NCBI GenBank assembly: GCA_963698775.1
Contig: CAVOSE010000036.1
Span: forward strand, 1 to 64,000
Reading direction: 5' to 3'
Source: Thiohalocapsa sp963698775
GTDB lineage: Bacteria; Pseudomonadota; Gammaproteobacteria; Chromatiales; Chromatiaceae
DNA: 64,000 bases
The stretch's first letter is position 1. Each line of letters opens with the position of its first letter. The notes beneath the pieces were generated by a model, which did no database searches, had not been told where the DNA came from, and was given only the letters and a program-made list of their open reading frames with translations. Positions 41,702-50,414 of the stretch are shown here, one piece after another. A program made the position numbers and the translations under genes.

Positions 41702-42991
41702 ATGACCATGAATAGACGTGATTTCGTCAAGACCACCGGTGCTGTTGCCGCCATCGGCGCCATCGGCCTGCCCAACATCGTACTCGGCCAGGGCAAGAAG
41801 GTCGTCGTCGTTGGTGGCGGCACCGGCGGCGCCACCGCGGCCAAGTACATCAAGATGGCCGACTCATCAATCGACGTCACCATCATCGAGCCGAACAAGG
41901 AGTACTACACCTGTTACCTCAGCAATGAAGTGCTCAGCGGCGACCGCACCCTGGACTCCATCAAACACGGCTATGACGGGTTGAAGGCCCACGGTGTCAA
42001 CGTCGTACACGAAAAAGCAACAGGAATCGACGGTGAGAAGAAGGTCGTCAAGACGGAAACCGGTGAGTATCCGTTCGACCGCTGCATCGTCTCACCCGGC
42101 GTCTCGATGCTCTACGACAAGATCGAGGGCTACAGCAAAGAGGCTGCGGAGAAGATGCCGCACGCCTGGAAGGCCGGCGAACAGACCAAGATCCTGCGCG
42201 GTCAACTCGAGGCCATGGACGACGGCGGCGTGGTCGTCATTGCTGCGCCAGCCAATCCGTTCCGCTGCCCGCCCGGCCCCTACGAGCGCGCCAGCCAGAT
42301 CGCCATGTACCTGAAGGAGGCGAAGCCGAAGTCGAAGGTGCTCATCCTCGACTCCAAGCAAAAGTTCTCCAAGCAGGCGCTCTTCACCCAGGGCTGGGAA
42401 CGCCTGTACGGCTTCGGCACCGAGAACAGCCTGATCGAATGGCAGCCCGGCCCGGATGCCGCGGTGGTCAGCGTCAACCCTGACGAGATGTCGGTCGAGA
42501 CGGGCTTTGGGGATGAGGTCAAGGGGGCCGTCATCAACGTCATCCCGCCGCAGTCGGCGGGCAAGATCGCCGTTGAATCGGGCCTAGCCGACGACAGCGG
42601 CTGGTGCCCGGTGGACAAGAAGAGCTTCGAGTCGACGTTGATGCCTGGTGTGCACGTCATTGGTGACGCCTGCATCGCCACTTCGATGCCCAAATCCGGC
42701 TATTCCGCGAACAGCCAGGGTAAGGTGGCGGCCGCCGCGGTGGTCTCATTGATGAATGGTGAAGATGTTGGCACGCCTTCCTACGTCAACACCTGTTACT
42801 CGATCATCGGCAAGGACTACGGCATCTCGGTTGCCGCGGTCTATCGCCTGAGCGAGGACGGCAGCACCATCGCTGGTGTCGAGGGTTCCGGCGGCTTGAC
42901 GCCGATGGACGCGGAGCCCTTCGCGTTGGCCCGCGAGGTCCAGTACGCCTATAGCTGGTACAACAACATCGTCCACGACATCTTTGGTTAA
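41702..42991 (+). CDS. fccB: Flavocytochrome c sulfide dehydrogenase, FAD subunit
   Basis: A 429-residue flavoprotein. Tat-type signal with twin Arg (NRRDFVKTTGAVAAIGAIGL), FAD-binding VVVVGGGTGGATAAKY (residues about 33-48), the redox-active Cys pair and region YYTCYLSNEVLSGDRT and later CPPGPYERASQIAMYL, and the second FAD motif GVHVIGDACI. It forms a complex with FccA in the periplasm and oxidises sulfide to S0. The start at 41702 follows CAGGAGGTGATTG. The operon ends at the terminator at 43036-43060. Confidence 0.95.
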   Translation: MTMNRRDFVKTTGAVAAIGAIGLPNIVLGQGKKVVVVGGGTGGATAAKYIKMADSSIDVTIIEPNKEYYTCYLSNEVLSGDRTLDSIKHGYDGLKAHGVNVVHEKATGIDGEKKVVKTETGEYPFDRCIVSPGVSMLYDKIEGYSKEAAEKMPHAWKAGEQTKILRGQLEAMDDGGVVVIAAPANPFRCPPGPYERASQIAMYLKEAKPKSKVLILDSKQKFSKQALFTQGWERLYGFGTENSLIEWQPGPDAAVVSVNPDEMSVETGFGDEVKGAVINVIPPQSAGKIAVESGLADDSGWCPVDKKSFESTLMPGVHVIGDACIATSMPKSGYSANSQGKVAAAAVVSLMNGEDVGTPSYVNTCYSIIGKDYGISVAAVYRLSEDGSTIAGVEGSGGLTPMDAEPFALAREVQYAYSWYNNIVHDIFG

Positions 42992-43035
42992 GGACGAGGC
43001 AAGGTTTCGGCCTGTGCCGAATCCGGTATGAATCA

Positions 43036-43060
43036 GGGGGCCATTCGGCCCCCTTTTTTT
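43036..43060 (+). terminator. Rho-independent terminator after fccB
   Basis: GGGGGCC-ATTC-GGCCCCC followed by TTTTTTT, 45 bases after the fccB stop. A 7-bp GC stem with a tetraloop and a T-run; it ends the NapC-ankyrin-fccAB unit. Confidence 0.92.
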
Positions 43061-43084
43061 GGTTGATCCTAAAAAGAGTAGTTC

Positions 43085-43226
43085 ACCACGAAGAGCACGA
43101 AGAAGAAAGCGAAGAAAAAGAGACTCTTAAAGGCATGCCTCGCTGCCGCTTGGCTCACCCCCAGGGTGCAGGCGCAAACGTGCGTATCCTGCTGAACCCC
43201 TTCGTGTTCTTCGTGCTCTTCGTGGT
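43085..43226. repeat. 20-bp inverted repeat making a long hairpin
   Basis: ACCACGAAGAGCACGAAGAA at 43085-43104 is matched exactly by its complement at 43207-43226, with 102 bases between. The CACGAAGAGCACGAAG motif is widespread between genes in many proteobacteria. The remaining part of the 42992-43413 spacer shows no gene. Confidence 0.75.
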
Positions 43227-43413
43227 TCAAACACCGGATCTAGGTCGATGGGTTGTGACTGGCGCCCTACCCCGACGTTTGGCTGTCGCTATCATTCGCC
43301 GTAGCCCCATCGCTGCCGCGTCACTCACAGCGCGGAGAGGACGCGACCGACAAACTACCGGCTGACGCGCTACCCGGCACCGACAGAGGGCCCGCAAGCC
43401 GCGGAGTCCGGCA

Positions 43414-44490
43414 TCAGCCCCGTTGCAGCAGCATGCGCAGATCGAGCACAGCGGCGTTGGCCCGCGCGATGTAAGAGGCCAGCACGAGGGAGTGGTTCGC
43501 GACCCAGCCAAAGCCGTGACCGTTCAGCATCACCGGGCTCCACTTACGCATGGACGCCTGCTCCAAATCGCGGATGATCTGCTGCATGGAGACCTCGGCG
43601 TTCTTGTCCTCAAGGACGTCCGCGAAGTCGATTGAAAGGGCCTTCATCATGTGTAGCAGAGCCCAGGTGTAGCCGCGCGCTTCGAAGAAGACGTTGTCGA
43701 TTTGCGTCCATCCGGTGCGCTCAAGGGTCTGCGCGGCAGGGGTACCGGCGGTCAAAGCCGCAGTCAACTCCTCATCACCGACGCTCGCACTCAGCCGCTG
43801 GCCGTAGCTGCCGAGCCGCTTCTCCACCACCCCAAGGTAGGCGCTCAAATTGTCGGCTCGCGTGTAGAATCGCGCGGTCTGATCGGTGCCCTGTTGCAGG
43901 GCCGCAAGGTAGTCTCGAAGTGCCCGAGCACCCTGCCGGTATTCCTCCTCGGCGGCCGGCAAAATCCAAGCGTCGGCGTCAAAGTTGAACTCGGAGTCCG
44001 CCTCTTTCAGCGAGAGATTCTCGATGGACTGCGTCTGCGAGCGGCTGAAATCGTTACGCATCGACCGCACTGTATCGCGCAACTCCGTCAACATGCCGTA
44101 TTCCCAACTCGGCATGTTGTCCATCAGTATCCCGGGCGGCAAGACGTCGTTCTGGAGATAGCCGACGGGCTTGTCAAGCAGTGTCTCGGCAACTCGAATC
44201 GCCGCGGCCGTAGTCGCGGAACCTGGAGCCGGCGTAGCGACATCGTCACCCAGGATCTCCCGCATGTTGGCGGTGACGTCAAACTTCGCGGGCTGAAAGG
44301 AGGCCCAAAGGCCCAGTCCACCGATCAATAAGGCCAGGGCCCCGACCGAGCCGAGCAAGATGCTCACCCAAGACGGGCCGCCCGTTGCTTTCGACTGAGC
44401 AGCTTCCTCCTCCGCCGCGTAGGCAGCTTCCGGTGTCGGAACGGATGGTTCCGGTAACGGGTTCGGATTTCGCAGTGTGTCTGACGCCAT
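43414..44490 (-). CDS. DUF2333-family inner-membrane protein
   Basis: A 358-residue protein: acidic N-terminus, one transmembrane helix (WVSILLGSVGALALLIGGLGLW, about residues 39-60), then a large periplasmic helical domain with the DUF2333 features KPVGYLQNDVLPPGILMDNMPSWEYGMLTELRD and EARGYTWALLHMMKAL. Function unknown; conserved in gammaproteobacteria. The ATG at 44490 is chosen because AGGTG lies upstream. It is alone on its strand, opposite the Mrp operon. Confidence 0.9.
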   Translation of the reverse strand: MASDTLRNPNPLPEPSVPTPEAAYAAEEEAAQSKATGGPSWVSILLGSVGALALLIGGLGLWASFQPAKFDVTANMREILGDDVATPAPGSATTAAAIRVAETLLDKPVGYLQNDVLPPGILMDNMPSWEYGMLTELRDTVRSMRNDFSRSQTQSIENLSLKEADSEFNFDADAWILPAAEEEYRQGARALRDYLAALQQGTDQTARFYTRADNLSAYLGVVEKRLGSYGQRLSASVGDEELTAALTAGTPAAQTLERTGWTQIDNVFFEARGYTWALLHMMKALSIDFADVLEDKNAEVSMQQIIRDLEQASMRKWSPVMLNGHGFGWVANHSLVLASYIARANAAVLDLRMLLQRG

Positions 44491-44918
44491 TTGCTTCACC
44501 TCGTTCTCTTAAATGTCTGGCAGTGGTCGCGCGGCAGCCCGCGGGCCGCCATCCCATGTCCCGCAAAATTGAACCGCAGGCACCAAAAACAAGCGGGTCG
44601 TGGCCAGGAGGTCGTCTGGTGCGGTGGCTTGTCGGCGCGGCTTAGATCGCGACGATGATCCGACGGCCTCAGTGTAGAATGGGGAGAAAACTCGCTCAGC
44701 CAAAGGTTTTTGGTTTGCGCACAAGACAGTGGCGATCGCAGCAGCTGCAGGGCAAGACATGACGGCGCCTCCGTGCGAGATGAGTATTCCCTTCGAATAA
44801 TTCCGAAAAATCGATGGGTTGCTTCCCGAGCATCGATTATTTCTTCACTTTTGCCTATGCCGCCACAACCTGGGCTGATGTACGGTATAGGGGAACCTCT
44901 TAGCAACAGGTCGGAGAT
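44491..44918. other. Divergent control region of DUF2333 and Mrp operon
   Basis: No gene is supported in these 428 bases. The plus-strand Mrp operon probably starts from a promoter near TACGGTATAG (44882-44891), about 30 bases ahead of mrpE, while the DUF2333 promoter faces the other way. Nothing else recognisable. Confidence 0.4.
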
Positions 44919-45446
44919 ATGTTGAGCAGCCCAACCCGCCGACCAAGCTTGCGCTCGGTGCTCGCCCGACTTAGCCTGTTTGTTTTGGTCTGGCTCAGTC
45001 TCGCTGGTTCTGATCCCTCGTCGTGGATCATCGGTGTGCCAGCCGTCGTGCTCGCAACACTCATGGCCTTGCGACTCGAAGCGCAGACATCCGAACGATC
45101 GCGCCTGCTCGGTTTTGTCCGGTTCGTGCCGTTTTTTTTGGTCGAATCGATCCGCGGCGGTTTCGACGTGGCGTCCCGCGTGATGCGCCCCCGATTGCGC
45201 ATCGCGCCAGGGGTGCGCACCTATCCGCTGCGACTGAGCGGCCCGAACGCTCGCGTGTTCTTCCTCGACACCGTGAGCCTACTCCCGGGCACCCTGAGCG
45301 CCGACATGCGCGACGGACAACTGTTCGTTCACGCCCTCGACATCCGTGACGATGTCGATGCGTCGCTGCGGCGGCTCGAGCATCGCGTCGCGGACCTGTT
45401 CGGCGAAAACTTAGACGATGACACACCAGGAGAGCGCTTGGCATGA
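44919..45446 (+). CDS. mrpE: Mrp-type Na+/H+ antiporter subunit E
   Basis: A 175-residue membrane protein of the MrpE/MnhE family: N-terminal helices (LARLSLFVLVWLSLAG, IIGVPAVVLATLMAL), then FVRFVPFFLVESIRGGFDVASRV and the cytoplasmic part LLPGTLSADMRDGQLFVHALD. It is the first gene of a tightly packed operon; all later genes overlap by 1-11 bases. Subunit E supports assembly of the antiporter complex. Confidence 0.92.
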   Translation: MLSSPTRRPSLRSVLARLSLFVLVWLSLAGSDPSSWIIGVPAVVLATLMALRLEAQTSERSRLLGFVRFVPFFLVESIRGGFDVASRVMRPRLRIAPGVRTYPLRLSGPNARVFFLDTVSLLPGTLSADMRDGQLFVHALDIRDDVDASLRRLEHRVADLFGENLDDDTPGERLA

Positions 45447-45721
45447 CCGAACTGTTCCTCGCCGTCTCGCTCCTGTTGCTGGGGACCATGACCGCCGGTC
45501 TCGTCCGGGTCGTCATCGGGCCCACCCCCGCCGACCGCATGATGGCCGCCCAACTTTTGGGCACCTCCAGCATCGGAGCCTTGTTGCTGCTGGCGCCGGC
45601 GCTCGACATCCCGGCCCTCGTCGACGTGGCGTTGATCTTTGCGCTGCTGGCCGCGGTCTCCGTCGTTGCCTTCACGCGGCGTCGGGTCGAATCCAAGGGT
45701 GCCGATGAGGAGATCGCCTGA
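45443..45721 (+). CDS. mrpF: Mrp-type antiporter subunit F
   Basis: 92 residues, three transmembrane helices, with the MrpF pattern VVIGPTPADRMMAAQLLGT and the conserved Asp in ALVDVALIFALL. Start overlaps the mrpE stop (ATGA) and the stop shares a base with mrpG. Confidence 0.92.
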   Translation: MTELFLAVSLLLLGTMTAGLVRVVIGPTPADRMMAAQLLGTSSIGALLLLAPALDIPALVDVALIFALLAAVSVVAFTRRRVESKGADEEIA

Positions 45722-46035
45722 TGGACGCCGAGCTGACGCAGCAAGCGCTGCACACTCTGTCCGCCCTGTTGGTACTCGGCGGCGGGTTTTTCTTCGTCGC
45801 CGGCACGGTCGGTCTTCTCCGGCTCCCGGACCTGTTTTGCCGGCTGCACGCACTGACGAAGGCCGACAACCTCGGCCTCGGGTTGATCCTGCTCGGGCTG
45901 ATGCCTTTCGTGCCTGACGTCTTTTACGGCGCGAAGATGGTTTTGCTCTGGCTGCTGGTCATGGTCTCCGGCGCCACCGGAGCGCACCTGATCGCAAAAC
46001 GCGCGCTGCGTGGTGATGGCGAGGACCCGCAATGA
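45721..46035 (+). CDS. mrpG: Mrp-type antiporter subunit G
   Basis: 104 residues, three transmembrane helices, matching MnhG/MrpG: FFFVAGTVGLLRLPDLFCRLHALTKADNLG and the closing AKMVLLWLLVMVSGATGAHLIAKRA. Shares a base (TGATG) with mrpF and overlaps the next gene. Confidence 0.92.
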   Translation: MDAELTQQALHTLSALLVLGGGFFFVAGTVGLLRLPDLFCRLHALTKADNLGLGLILLGLMPFVPDVFYGAKMVLLWLLVMVSGATGAHLIAKRALRGDGEDPQ

Positions 46036-46337
46036 GCTTAGCCACCCTTCTGCTGCTGTTCGATCTGGTTCTGCTTGTCACCTTGCTGGCGCTGGCGGTG
46101 GCCGCGGTGACAAGTCCTGAGCCGCGCCGGGCGGTCATGCTGTTTATCGCCTTCGGACTCTGGTTGTCGCTCGTGTGGGCGAGGTTGCACGCACCCGATG
46201 TCGCCCTTGCCGAGGCCGCCATCGGCGCCGGCCTTGGCGGCGCGTTGATGCTGGCGGCGGCCCGTCGCGCCGCCAGGCAGCGGACGGATGCGGCGCGCAC
46301 CGACGACGCCGAGCGCGTGGAGCGCCAGACGCCATGA
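46032..46337 (+). CDS. DUF4040 (MbhD-like) antiporter subunit
   Basis: A 101-residue, three-helix protein with the DUF4040/MbhD pattern: FDLVLLVTLLALAVAAV, RAVMLFIAFGLWLSLVWARLHAPDVALAEAAIGAG. In classical Mrp systems this piece is part of the MrpA C-terminus; here, as in Mbh/Mbx-like complexes, it is separate. The C-terminus is hydrophilic. It overlaps both neighbours by four bases. Confidence 0.88.
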   Translation: MSLATLLLLFDLVLLVTLLALAVAAVTSPEPRRAVMLFIAFGLWLSLVWARLHAPDVALAEAAIGAGLGGALMLAAARRAARQRTDAARTDDAERVERQTP

Positions 46338-47020
46338 CCGCAAGCGCCCCTCTGTCCGAGAGCCAACGCCGCGATCTGAGGCTGTTGCTCGGCATATTGC
46401 TGGCACTGATTGGCGGACTGCTGCTGTGGGTATTCTACGCGGCGGTGGCGGCCGATCCGGGCCCGCGCCTGGCAGAACTTGCCCACGCCAACGTGCCCTT
46501 GTCCGGGGTGACCAATCCCGTCACCTCGGTCCTACTCAATTTTCGCGCCTACGACACCTTGATGGAACTTGCGGTTCTGCTGGCCGCACTGACGGGCATC
46601 TGGTCTCTCGGCCGGGCCGCGGCGCCATTCCAGCGTGCCGGCCCCGCACTGCGCGGAATGGTCGCCTGGATTGTGCCGCTGCTGATTTTGGCCGGCGGCT
46701 ACATGCTGTGGGTCGGGGGCCACGCGCCTGGAGGCGCCTTTCAGGCGGGCGCGCTGTTGGGCGCTGCCGGTGTCATTTTGCGCCTTTCCGGCGATGGTAG
46801 CGCAGGCCTGCCGGACGAGCTGTGGCAGCGCTGGTTGATCATCGCCGGCGTGGCCGTTTTTCTGTTGGTCGGGCTCGCGCTCATCCAGGTTGGCGGCGGT
46901 TTCTTGAGCTTCCCGCCCGCGGTCGCGAAATGGCTGATTCTGCTCATTGAGACCGCGGCAACTGTTGCTATCGGCGCGACCTTGGCGGCCGCCTATGTCG
47001 GCGGCAGGCCAGACCCATGA
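46334..47020 (+). CDS. mrpB: MbhE-MnhB fused antiporter subunit
   Basis: A 228-residue protein joining an MbhE-like part (residues about 15-100: LLGILLALIGGLLLWVFY, then NPVTSVLLNFRAYDTLMELAVLLAALTGIWSL, which in MrpA is the C-terminal end) to an MnhB part (residues 105-228: GMVAWIVPLLILAGGYMLWVGGHAPGGAFQAGALLGA). So the pieces of MrpA and MrpB are redistributed. The ATG at 46334 overlaps the DUF4040 stop. Confidence 0.88.
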   Translation: MTASAPLSESQRRDLRLLLGILLALIGGLLLWVFYAAVAADPGPRLAELAHANVPLSGVTNPVTSVLLNFRAYDTLMELAVLLAALTGIWSLGRAAAPFQRAGPALRGMVAWIVPLLILAGGYMLWVGGHAPGGAFQAGALLGAAGVILRLSGDGSAGLPDELWQRWLIIAGVAVFLLVGLALIQVGGGFLSFPPAVAKWLILLIETAATVAIGATLAAAYVGGRPDP

Positions 47021-47051
47021 AGCCAGTCCCCTTCGTTCGCGATTCCACCCA

Positions 47052-47420
47052 ATGACAGCCCAATTTCTTTACGGCGGCGCCGGCATGGCCTTGTTCGTGC
47101 TCGGCGTCTGGTCCTTCCTGGTCCACGAGCCCCTGCTGCGCAAGCTCATCGCGCTCAACATCATGGGTGGCGGCGTGTTTCACGTGCTGATCGCAGTTGC
47201 CTATCGCGGCGGCGACACCGCCCCTGACCCGGTTCCTCATGCGCTGGTCCTCACCGGCATTGTCGTTGCGGTCAGCGCCACCGCATTGGCCCTCGCGCTT
47301 GGAGCCCGACTTGACGCCTTGAGCCAGACCGACCGCCGTGATGCCGGTTCCGCCGCAACGCGACCAGCCCCGTCCGAGCAGCCACGTGAATCCGCAGGAG
47401 GGCTTGCGGGTGACGCCTGA
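47052..47420 (+). CDS. mrpC: Mrp-type antiporter subunit C (NuoK-like)
   Basis: 122 residues with three helices like NuoK/MnhC: LYGGAGMALFVLGVWSFL, LLRKLIALNIMGGGVFHVLIAV and PDPVPHALVLTGIVVAVSATALALAL. The conserved DPVPQALVLTAIV stretch of the family is nearly intact. It has a hydrophilic C-terminal tail. It ends 11 bases inside the next gene. Confidence 0.92.
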   Translation: MTAQFLYGGAGMALFVLGVWSFLVHEPLLRKLIALNIMGGGVFHVLIAVAYRGGDTAPDPVPHALVLTGIVVAVSATALALALGARLDALSQTDRRDAGSAATRPAPSEQPRESAGGLAGDA

Positions 47421-48894
47421 CCTTCTGGCTTTCGCGGTAGCTGTGCCGCTGTTTGGTGCGCTACTGAGCCTGGTGGCGGTCAAGCGGGATGGCGAACGGA
47501 TCATCGCCGGCCCATCGCTGAATACCATCGGGCTGATCACGGCGACACTGACCACCTTGATCATCATCGCGATCACGCATTCAGTCTGGGCGTCCGGCAC
47601 GCTGCGGCTGGATATCGGCGGCTGGGGGGTCCCGCTAGGCATCGCACTCCAGGCAGACGGGCTCTCGGCGGCGATGCTGATCATGGCCAATCTGGTGGCC
47701 CTTGGCACCAGCGTCTACGCCACCGGCTACTTCACTAGCGGCGACAAGGCAGTCCACTTCTGGCCCCTCTGGTTGTTGCTGTGGGCCGCGCTGAACGGTC
47801 TTTTCCTAGCGGCCGACCTATTCAACCTCTACGTCATGCTGGAATTGCTCGGACTGGCCGCCGCGGCCCTCGGCGCATTGACCGGCACTCGCGACGCCGT
47901 CTCGGCGAATCTGCGTTACCTGTTGGTGGGACTGCTCGGTTCGATGACCTATCTGCTGGGCGTCGCGCTGCTCTACACCGCCTACGGCACCATGGACATG
48001 GGGCTGCTCGCCGATGCGCTTCGCCAGCCTGGCCCCATCGACGCCACCGCATTGGTGCTGATGACCGCGGGGCTGGCCCTGAAGGCAGCGCTGTTTCCGC
48101 TGCATTTCTGGCTACCGCCGGCCCACGCGAACGCGCCGGCACCGGTCAGCGCGGCGCTGTCCGCACTGGTGGTCAAGGCCGCGTTCTATCTCATCCTGCG
48201 CTTGTGGCTGGAACTGTTCGCGCCGATCGCGACCCCGGGCGCCTCGCTGGTGCTCGGCCTGCTCGGTGCCGGCGCCGTGGTCTGGGGCTCCTGGCGGGCG
48301 CTGCGGGCCGAACGCCTGAAGCTGCTGGCGGCCTACTCCACGGTGGCCCAGATCGGCTATCTTTTCCTGTTCTTCCCGCTGCTGGCCGCCACTCCGGACG
48401 GTCAGGACCGTGACAACCTGATCGCCGCCCTGGTGCTGATGGCGTTGACCCACGGCTTTGCCAAATCCGGTCTGTTTCTGGCCGCCGGGCTGGTGCAAAA
48501 GCACGCCGGCCACGATCGCATCGCCGAGTTGGGTGGCACCGCGCAACACCTGCCGGCGACGACCTTCGCCATCGCGCTGGCCGGCTCGTCGTTGATCGGG
48601 CTGCCACCGAGCGGCAGCTTCATCGGCAAGTGGTTGCTGCTCCAAGGCGCGCTGGAAACCGGCCAGTGGTGGTGGGTCGTGGTTGCCGTCATCGGCACCC
48701 TGCTGGCCGGTGCCTATGTGTTTCGGGTCCTGAGCCACGCCTTCGGACTCGAGCCGACACCCCGGCGCTTTGTCACCGACGCCCGCGCCGAGGTACCGGC
48801 GCTCGTGCTGGCATTGATTTCGGTAGCGGCGCTGGGGCTCGCCGCCGGCCCGTTGTGGACCCTGCTCGGTTTCGACGCCGGAGGCGCCACATGA
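47410..48894 (+). CDS. mrpD: Proton-conducting antiporter subunit (MrpD-like), first copy
   Basis: A 494-residue, about 14-helix protein of the NuoL/M/N-MrpD family. Motifs: LQADGLSAAMLIMANLVALGTSVYATGYF, AADLFNLYVMLELLGLAAAALGALTG, LKAALFPLHFWLPPAHANAPAPVSAALSALVVKAAFY and LLAAYSTVAQIGYLFLFF. The key Lys and Glu of the proton path are present. The GTG at 47410 is the start because GGAGG lies 9-13 bases ahead; the longer frame overlaps mrpC too far. Confidence 0.92.
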   Translation: MTPDLLAFAVAVPLFGALLSLVAVKRDGERIIAGPSLNTIGLITATLTTLIIIAITHSVWASGTLRLDIGGWGVPLGIALQADGLSAAMLIMANLVALGTSVYATGYFTSGDKAVHFWPLWLLLWAALNGLFLAADLFNLYVMLELLGLAAAALGALTGTRDAVSANLRYLLVGLLGSMTYLLGVALLYTAYGTMDMGLLADALRQPGPIDATALVLMTAGLALKAALFPLHFWLPPAHANAPAPVSAALSALVVKAAFYLILRLWLELFAPIATPGASLVLGLLGAGAVVWGSWRALRAERLKLLAAYSTVAQIGYLFLFFPLLAATPDGQDRDNLIAALVLMALTHGFAKSGLFLAAGLVQKHAGHDRIAELGGTAQHLPATTFAIALAGSSLIGLPPSGSFIGKWLLLQGALETGQWWWVVVAVIGTLLAGAYVFRVLSHAFGLEPTPRRFVTDARAEVPALVLALISVAALGLAAGPLWTLLGFDAGGAT

Positions 48895-50414
48895 CCGGTT
48901 CCCTGGCGCTGTCTGAATCCATGGCGACCCTGCTGCCCGGCGCCATCGTGCTGAGTTCGCTGCTGCCCGGCATCTTCATCTTCCTGGTGCAGGAAGAGAG
49001 TCATCGACTGCGCACGGTGCTGAACCTGTTCGGTGCCGTGCTGAAACTGGTGCTGGTGGGTGTGCTGATCTGGGGTGTCTACCTGGGTCAGGTCTATGAG
49101 AGCCGGCTGACCATCGCGCCGGGCCTGGAATTGGTGCTGCAGGCGGATGCGCTGTCCGTCCTGTTCGTCACCCTGTCCACGGTCCTGTGGCTGATCACGA
49201 CCGTCTACGCCATCGGCTACCTGGAGCATTCGCCGAATCGCAGCCGCTTTTTCGGCTTTTTCAGCCTGTGCGTATCCGCCACCGTCGGCATCGCGCTGGC
49301 GGGCAACCTGCTCACCTTCGTCATCTTCTACGAGATCCTGACCCTGGCCACCTACCCGCTGGTGGCGCACCGCGGCACGCCGGACGCCACCCGCGGCGCC
49401 AAGATCTATCTCGCCTACACCCTCACTGGTGGGGTGTCGCTGTTGATTGGCGCGATCTGGCTACGAACACTGACCGGGCCCGTGGATTTCATCTCCGGCG
49501 GCGTGTTGTCCGGCATGCCCGAGGCCATGCACGGCCAACTCATCGCGATCTTCGCGTTGCTGCTGGCTGGACTCGGCGTCAAGGCGGCGCTGGTGCCGCT
49601 GCACGGTTGGCTGCCGCAATCGATGGTGGCGCCAGCGCCGGTCAGTTCGCTGCTGCACGCGGTGGCCGTCGTCAAGGCCGGCGCCTTCGGCATCGTGCGC
49701 GTGGTCTATGACGTCTACGGCGTGACCTTTGCCGACTCGCTCGGGCTGCTGTCGGTATTGGCGGCGCTGGCGTCCATCACCATCGTCTATGGCTCGTACC
49801 AAGCGCTGCGTCAGGACGGACTGAAGAAGCGCCTGGCGTATTCCACCGTCAGTCAGGTGTCGTACATCGCGCTCGGGGCATCGATCCTGGGTCCGGTGGC
49901 AACCGTGGGCGGCCTGGTGCATCTGGTACATCAGGGCATCATGAAGATTACACTGTTCTTTTGTGCCGGCAATTACGCCGAGACCCTGGGTGTGCACAAG
50001 GTCAGCCAGATGGACGGCGTCGGCCGGCGTATGCCCTGGACCACCTTGGCCTTCAGCATCGGCGCGCTGGGCATGATCGGCATTCCGCCTATCGCCGGCT
50101 TCGTCAGCAAATGGTACATCGGCCTCGGCGCGGTGCAGGCCGGACAGCACTGGGTCTTGCTGGTGCTGGCGGCCAGCACGCTGCTGAACGCGGGCTATTT
50201 TCTGCCCATCCTTTACCGCGCCTGGTTCCGACCGCCGCCGAAGGAATGGCCCAAGGAGCATGTCTTCGGCGGGCGCTTCGAGACCATGGGCGCCCTGCTC
50301 TGGCCGCCCATCATCACGGCCGCGCTGTGCCTGATCGCCGGACTGCTGGCGGCTGCCCCGTTCAGCCCGCTGGAGTGGGCGGAGCTGATCGCGCGGCGGG
50401 AGTACGGGCTATGA
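48891..50414 (+). CDS. Proton-conducting antiporter subunit (NuoM/MrpD-like), second copy
   Basis: A 507-residue member of the same transporter family, with LQADALSVLFVTLSTVLWLITTVYAIGYLEH, GNLLTFVIFYEILTLATYPLVAH, VKAALVPLHGWLPQSMVAPAPVSSLLHAVAVVKAG and RLAYSTVSQVSYIALG. It resembles MrpA's N-terminal NuoL-like domain most, so it probably takes that place in the complex. Start overlaps the preceding stop (ATGA), and its stop overlaps the next start. Confidence 0.9.
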   Translation: MTGSLALSESMATLLPGAIVLSSLLPGIFIFLVQEESHRLRTVLNLFGAVLKLVLVGVLIWGVYLGQVYESRLTIAPGLELVLQADALSVLFVTLSTVLWLITTVYAIGYLEHSPNRSRFFGFFSLCVSATVGIALAGNLLTFVIFYEILTLATYPLVAHRGTPDATRGAKIYLAYTLTGGVSLLIGAIWLRTLTGPVDFISGGVLSGMPEAMHGQLIAIFALLLAGLGVKAALVPLHGWLPQSMVAPAPVSSLLHAVAVVKAGAFGIVRVVYDVYGVTFADSLGLLSVLAALASITIVYGSYQALRQDGLKKRLAYSTVSQVSYIALGASILGPVATVGGLVHLVHQGIMKITLFFCAGNYAETLGVHKVSQMDGVGRRMPWTTLAFSIGALGMIGIPPIAGFVSKWYIGLGAVQAGQHWVLLVLAASTLLNAGYFLPILYRAWFRPPPKEWPKEHVFGGRFETMGALLWPPIITAALCLIAGLLAAAPFSPLEWAELIARREYGL

